Positions 61,350-64,000 of a stretch of DNA of 64,000 nt are shown in pieces. Both the position numbers and the translations under genes were made by a program. The stretch comes from JAWRCU01 sp033542235 (GTDB taxonomy: Bacteria; Pseudomonadota; Alphaproteobacteria; Rhizobiales; Rhizobiaceae), in the NCBI RefSeq assembly GCF_033542235.1, contig NZ_JAWRCU010000001.1, positions 310,001-374,000 of the forward strand, given 5' to 3'. Numbering within the stretch: the first letter of the stretch is position 1; each line of letters begins with the position of its first letter. The notes beneath the pieces are model-generated. The model was not told the origin of the DNA. It was given only the letters and a program-made list of their open reading frames with translations, and made no database searches.

Positions 61350-62027
61350 CTAACGCGCGAATGCCGCCATGTGGAACGCCTGCTCATCTGCGGGATAGCG
61401 ATAATCGGTCCCGAAGGGGCAGGCGTTGCGATCGAGGCAACCGCGCTCACGGCACGCTCCGCCGAGCGCACCGCGGACATGCGTCAGGCAATCCTGATGG
61501 GCGAAGCCCGCCTCGGAATATGCATTGACCGGACAGGATTTCAGGCAAGGCTTCCCCTCGCATAGATCGCAAAGGTGCGTCCTTCCGCGAGACGGTTCGA
61601 TCGCCAGCTCGATGTCGAATAGGAGCGCGCCGCGATAGGCATGCCAGAGCCCATATTCGGGATGCATCAGGATCCCAAGCGGCGACGGCCTCAAGCCTTC
61701 GGCTCGCATCGCCCATTGCTGGAACGGCAGATAGGGCCGGTCGGAGGGCGAGACGGCCCTCGCTCCGGATTTTTCGGCAACTGCGCCGATCACCTGACGT
61801 GCCCAGCTGTCGAGCGGATTCTCGCGTCCGCCTTGCCGGCTTGCGCGCCACTCCAGGAAATGCGGCCACGGGGCAGCACCGGCCTGACCGACAAGCAGCA
61901 CGGATTTCGCCGGCCCGCCTGACGGCCCTGGCGGTGCCTTCTCGTCAGCACCGAAGGCAAAGCCGCCGCGCAGTATCAATCCATGAATGAAAAGATCGCT
62001 TGCGATCGCTTCGGGCGACAACATCAT
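61350..62027 (-). CDS. [4Fe-4S] cluster protein (ferredoxin-like, unknown function)
   Basis: The 225-residue protein has two cysteine clusters near the C-terminus: CDLCEGKPCLKSCPVNAY and a less regular one (HQDCLTHVRG, CRERGCLDRNACPFG), with a longer N-terminal part (about 1-140) carrying PYLPFQQWAMRAEGLRPSPL. Similar C-terminal cluster spacing occurs in QueG-like reductases and corrinoid-activating proteins, which raises but does not prove a link to the MttB homologue just upstream on the same strand (86-base gap). Confidence 0.75.
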   Translation of the reverse strand: MMLSPEAIASDLFIHGLILRGGFAFGADEKAPPGPSGGPAKSVLLVGQAGAAPWPHFLEWRASRQGGRENPLDSWARQVIGAVAEKSGARAVSPSDRPYLPFQQWAMRAEGLRPSPLGILMHPEYGLWHAYRGALLFDIELAIEPSRGRTHLCDLCEGKPCLKSCPVNAYSEAGFAHQDCLTHVRGALGGACRERGCLDRNACPFGTDYRYPADEQAFHMAAFAR

Positions 62028-62113
62028 CTCTTGTCCGGTTCGGAGAAGGCACTCCGCCAGACTTCCTTGTGGATGATGTTGGCCACTTTAGCCCGGCCTG
62101 AATCGGGCTCCCT

Positions 62114-63697
62114 TCAAGTGAAGGCGTCAGGCATGGACGCCTTCTTCTTGGCCACGAAATCCTTGAGCCCTTCGTCGATACCGGGATCGATCGCCGGCGC
62201 CTCGTAGCTTTCGAGCCACCGCCGCGCCAGCTCGTTGGCGCGCTGGGCGGCAGTCTTTTCGCCTTCGGCCAGCCACTGCTCGTAGGAATTGTTGTCGGCA
62301 ATCGTCGAGCGGTAGAAGGCGGTCTGGAAATTCGCCTGCGTGTGGTCGCAGCCGAGATAATGGCTGCCCGGCCCGACCTGGCGGATCGCATCCATCGCCT
62401 GGCCGTTCTCGGACAGATCGATGCCTTCGGCGAATCTTTGGGCCATGCCGAGCTGGTCGACATCCATCATGAACTTCTCGTAGCCCGAGACCAGCCCGCC
62501 TTCGAGCCAGCCGGCTGCGTGGAGCACAAAATTCGTGCCGGCCAGAAGCGTCGAGTTGAGCGTATTGGCGCTCTCATAGGCTGCCTGCGCATCGGCGATC
62601 TTGGAGGCGCAGAGCGACCCGCCGGTGCGGAACGGCAAGCCGAGCCGACGAGCAAGCTGCGCCGCGCCGTAGGAGACCAGCGATGGCTCCGGCGTGCCGA
62701 AGGTCGGTGCGCCCGACTGCATGGAAATCGACGAGGCGAATGTGCCGAACAGCACCGGCGCGCCAGGTCTCACGAGCTGTGTGAGAGCCGCGCCGGCCAG
62801 CACTTCGGCAAGGATTTGCGTCAGCGTGCCGGCAACCGTCACCGGGCTCATCGCGCCGGCGAGGATGAAGGGCGTCACGATCGTCGCCTGGTTGTGGCGC
62901 GCATAGACCTTGAGCGCGCCGAGCATGGTCTCGTCGAACACCATCGGTGAGTTGGCGTTGATCAGGCTGGTAGTCACCGTGTTGTTCTCGACGAACTCGT
63001 CGCCGAACACGATCTTGGCCATCGCAACCGTGTCCTCGGCCCGCTCGGGCGCCGTCACCGAGCCCATGAATGGCTTGTCGGAGTAGCGCAGGTGCGCATA
63101 GATCATGTCGAGGTGGCGCTTGTTGACCGGCACGTCGACCGGCTCGCAAACCGTTCCGCCCGAATGGTGCATCGACGGCGCCATATAGGAAAGCTTCACG
63201 AAATTGCGGAAATCCTCGATCGTGGCGTAGCGCCTCTTGCCATCGAGGTCGCGCACGAAGGGCGGTCCATAGACCGGCGCAAAGACGGTTGCATCGCCGC
63301 CGATCTCGACCGAGCGCTCCGGATTGCGCGCGTGCTGGGTGAACACCTTCGGTGCCGTCTTGAGCAGCGAGCGCGGCAGGCCGCGTGGGAAATGGACGCG
63401 CTCCCCCTTCACGTCCGCGCCCGCGCTCTTCCAGAGCTGCAGTGCTTCCGGATCGTCGCGAAAGATTATCCCGACTTCCTCGAGCACGGTGTCGGCATTC
63501 TTCTCGATCAGGGCAAGGCCCTCGTCGTCGAGCACTTCGTAGACCTTCACCTTGCGGCGAATATAAGTGAGCTGCTGCCCGGGACCGCCGCCCGAGCGTG
63601 CCGCACGTCGTGCAGCCGCTCCGCCGCGCTCACCACGACCGCGCCTGCCACCCGTCGGTTCCGCGTCGACCGCGACGTTTTCGCCCATAGCTGCCAT
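62114..63697 (-). CDS. MttB-family (non-pyrrolysine) methyltransferase, second paralogue
   Basis: The 527-residue protein belongs to the trimethylamine methyltransferase family and resembles the paralogue at 45187 (FILAGAMSPVTVAGTLTQIL, SGAPTFGTPEPSLVSYGAAQ, HAAGWLEGGLVSGYEKFMMD). No in-frame TAG is present. The N-terminus is a Gly/Arg-rich extension (about residues 12-40), unlike the first copy. Starts at 63697 and 63688 are both possible. A 6-bp hairpin lies just upstream. The substrate is probably a quaternary ammonium compound, but its corrinoid partner is not encoded here. Confidence 0.87.
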   Translation of the reverse strand: MAAMGENVAVDAEPTGGRRGRGERGGAAARRAARSGGGPGQQLTYIRRKVKVYEVLDDEGLALIEKNADTVLEEVGIIFRDDPEALQLWKSAGADVKGERVHFPRGLPRSLLKTAPKVFTQHARNPERSVEIGGDATVFAPVYGPPFVRDLDGKRRYATIEDFRNFVKLSYMAPSMHHSGGTVCEPVDVPVNKRHLDMIYAHLRYSDKPFMGSVTAPERAEDTVAMAKIVFGDEFVENNTVTTSLINANSPMVFDETMLGALKVYARHNQATIVTPFILAGAMSPVTVAGTLTQILAEVLAGAALTQLVRPGAPVLFGTFASSISMQSGAPTFGTPEPSLVSYGAAQLARRLGLPFRTGGSLCASKIADAQAAYESANTLNSTLLAGTNFVLHAAGWLEGGLVSGYEKFMMDVDQLGMAQRFAEGIDLSENGQAMDAIRQVGPGSHYLGCDHTQANFQTAFYRSTIADNNSYEQWLAEGEKTAAQRANELARRWLESYEAPAIDPGIDEGLKDFVAKKKASMPDAFT

Positions 63698-64000
63698 CCC
63701 TGTAGAATAAACTCGTCGCCGCCCCTTTCGGCGGCAGGTCGCGAAATCGTAGTCCGTGAGGCTAGGCAAAACGGCCCGCGAGCGCCAATGCCTGTCGCAA
63801 AATCGACAAGGCGGCGTGAGGCCTCCTGCAGCCCCGACGGAAGCAGATGCTGAAGACTACTGCGTGTTCAAAAAGGCAAGCTATTTTCTGACTTCGCGGC
63901 CAGCCAGCTGCGATGGCACGCGCCCCCGTCGCTTTCCATGTCACCTAGGTCGCAATTGGCAATGGCTTTTATTTTTGCCAGCCCCTAGGTATTGGCGGGT
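63698..64000. other. Upstream region of second MttB homologue
   Basis: These 303 bases hold no supportable gene. GCCGCC (63718-63723) and GGCGGC (63730-63735) form a perfect hairpin about 20 bases upstream of the methyltransferase start and could affect translation. I looked for a cobalamin riboswitch and saw no B12 box. Confidence 0.45.

Noticed and set aside
63698..64000. Cobalamin riboswitch upstream of the second MttB homologue
   Set aside because: No B12-box sequence or matching helix layout was visible; only a short GC hairpin.

Overview
The window is GC-rich, densely coded chromosomal DNA of an alphaproteobacterium, almost certainly Hyphomicrobiales (Rhizobiaceae or Phyllobacteriaceae; a Mesorhizobium/Sinorhizobium-type genome). 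The best markers are the very-long-chain lipid A cluster (acpXL, two fabF-like genes, adhXL, lpxXL), the dipeptide-type ABC operon, the non-pyrrolysine MttB-family methyltransferases, and four copies of a 155-bp palindromic intergenic element of the rhizobial mosaic (RIME-like) type. I see no rRNA, tRNA, CRISPR array, integrase or transposase.

Layout. 1-4.2 kb (minus): a four-gene signalling operon, H-NOX heme sensor > hybrid histidine kinase with two receivers > single-domain receiver > DHp/receiver/adenylate cyclase fusion that runs off the left edge. 4.3-9.1 kb: an NmrA-like reductase divergent from a frameshifted LysR gene, two histidine phosphatases, an AEC permease and a SnoaL-like protein. 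9.3-14.9 kb (plus): synthesis and transfer of the C28 lipid A fatty acid, without fabZXL and with a small secreted-protein gene inserted. 15.0-23.4 kb (minus): GST, VOC protein, CoA ligase, citryl-CoA-lyase-like protein and a three-subunit molybdoenzyme resembling DMSO reductase or SoeABC. 23.5-31.3 kb: L,D-transpeptidase, M20 peptidase, OsmC and a dipeptide-type ABC transporter. 31.3-37.1 kb: TerB, an AraC regulator, and a large membrane cyclase next to an orphan periplasmic binding protein.

37.4-46.8 kb: VOC protein, a cupin resembling DddQ DMSP lyase, acyl-CoA dehydrogenase plus mmsB (valine catabolism), an aminotransferase with a remnant of a downstream aldehyde dehydrogenase, an MFS permease, and a sarcosine-oxidase-like flavoprotein divergent from an MttB-family methyltransferase. 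46.8-52.6 kb: a DUF559 nuclease-fold protein, a dimethylglycine-dehydrogenase-like flavoprotein with a GcvT domain, an M24 protein keeping all catalytic residues of the DMSP lyase DddP, and a PhnD-type binding protein whose reading frame carries a palindromic element. 52.6-64 kb: desaturase and XRE regulator, betaine-homocysteine methyltransferase behind a perfect operator-like palindrome, a higBA module with a stop codon in the toxin, an ECF sigma factor with a VWA protein, small secreted and hypothetical proteins, dienelactone hydrolase, an Fe-S protein and a second MttB homologue.

Two themes stand out. One is turnover of methylated osmolytes (betaines, DMSP): two MttB homologues, sarcosine/dimethylglycine-type oxidases, DddP-like and DddQ-like proteins and betaine-homocysteine methyltransferase. 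The other is palindromic elements placed inside operons and, in two cases, inside open reading frames. All functional calls rest on reading translated motifs by eye; no search was run.
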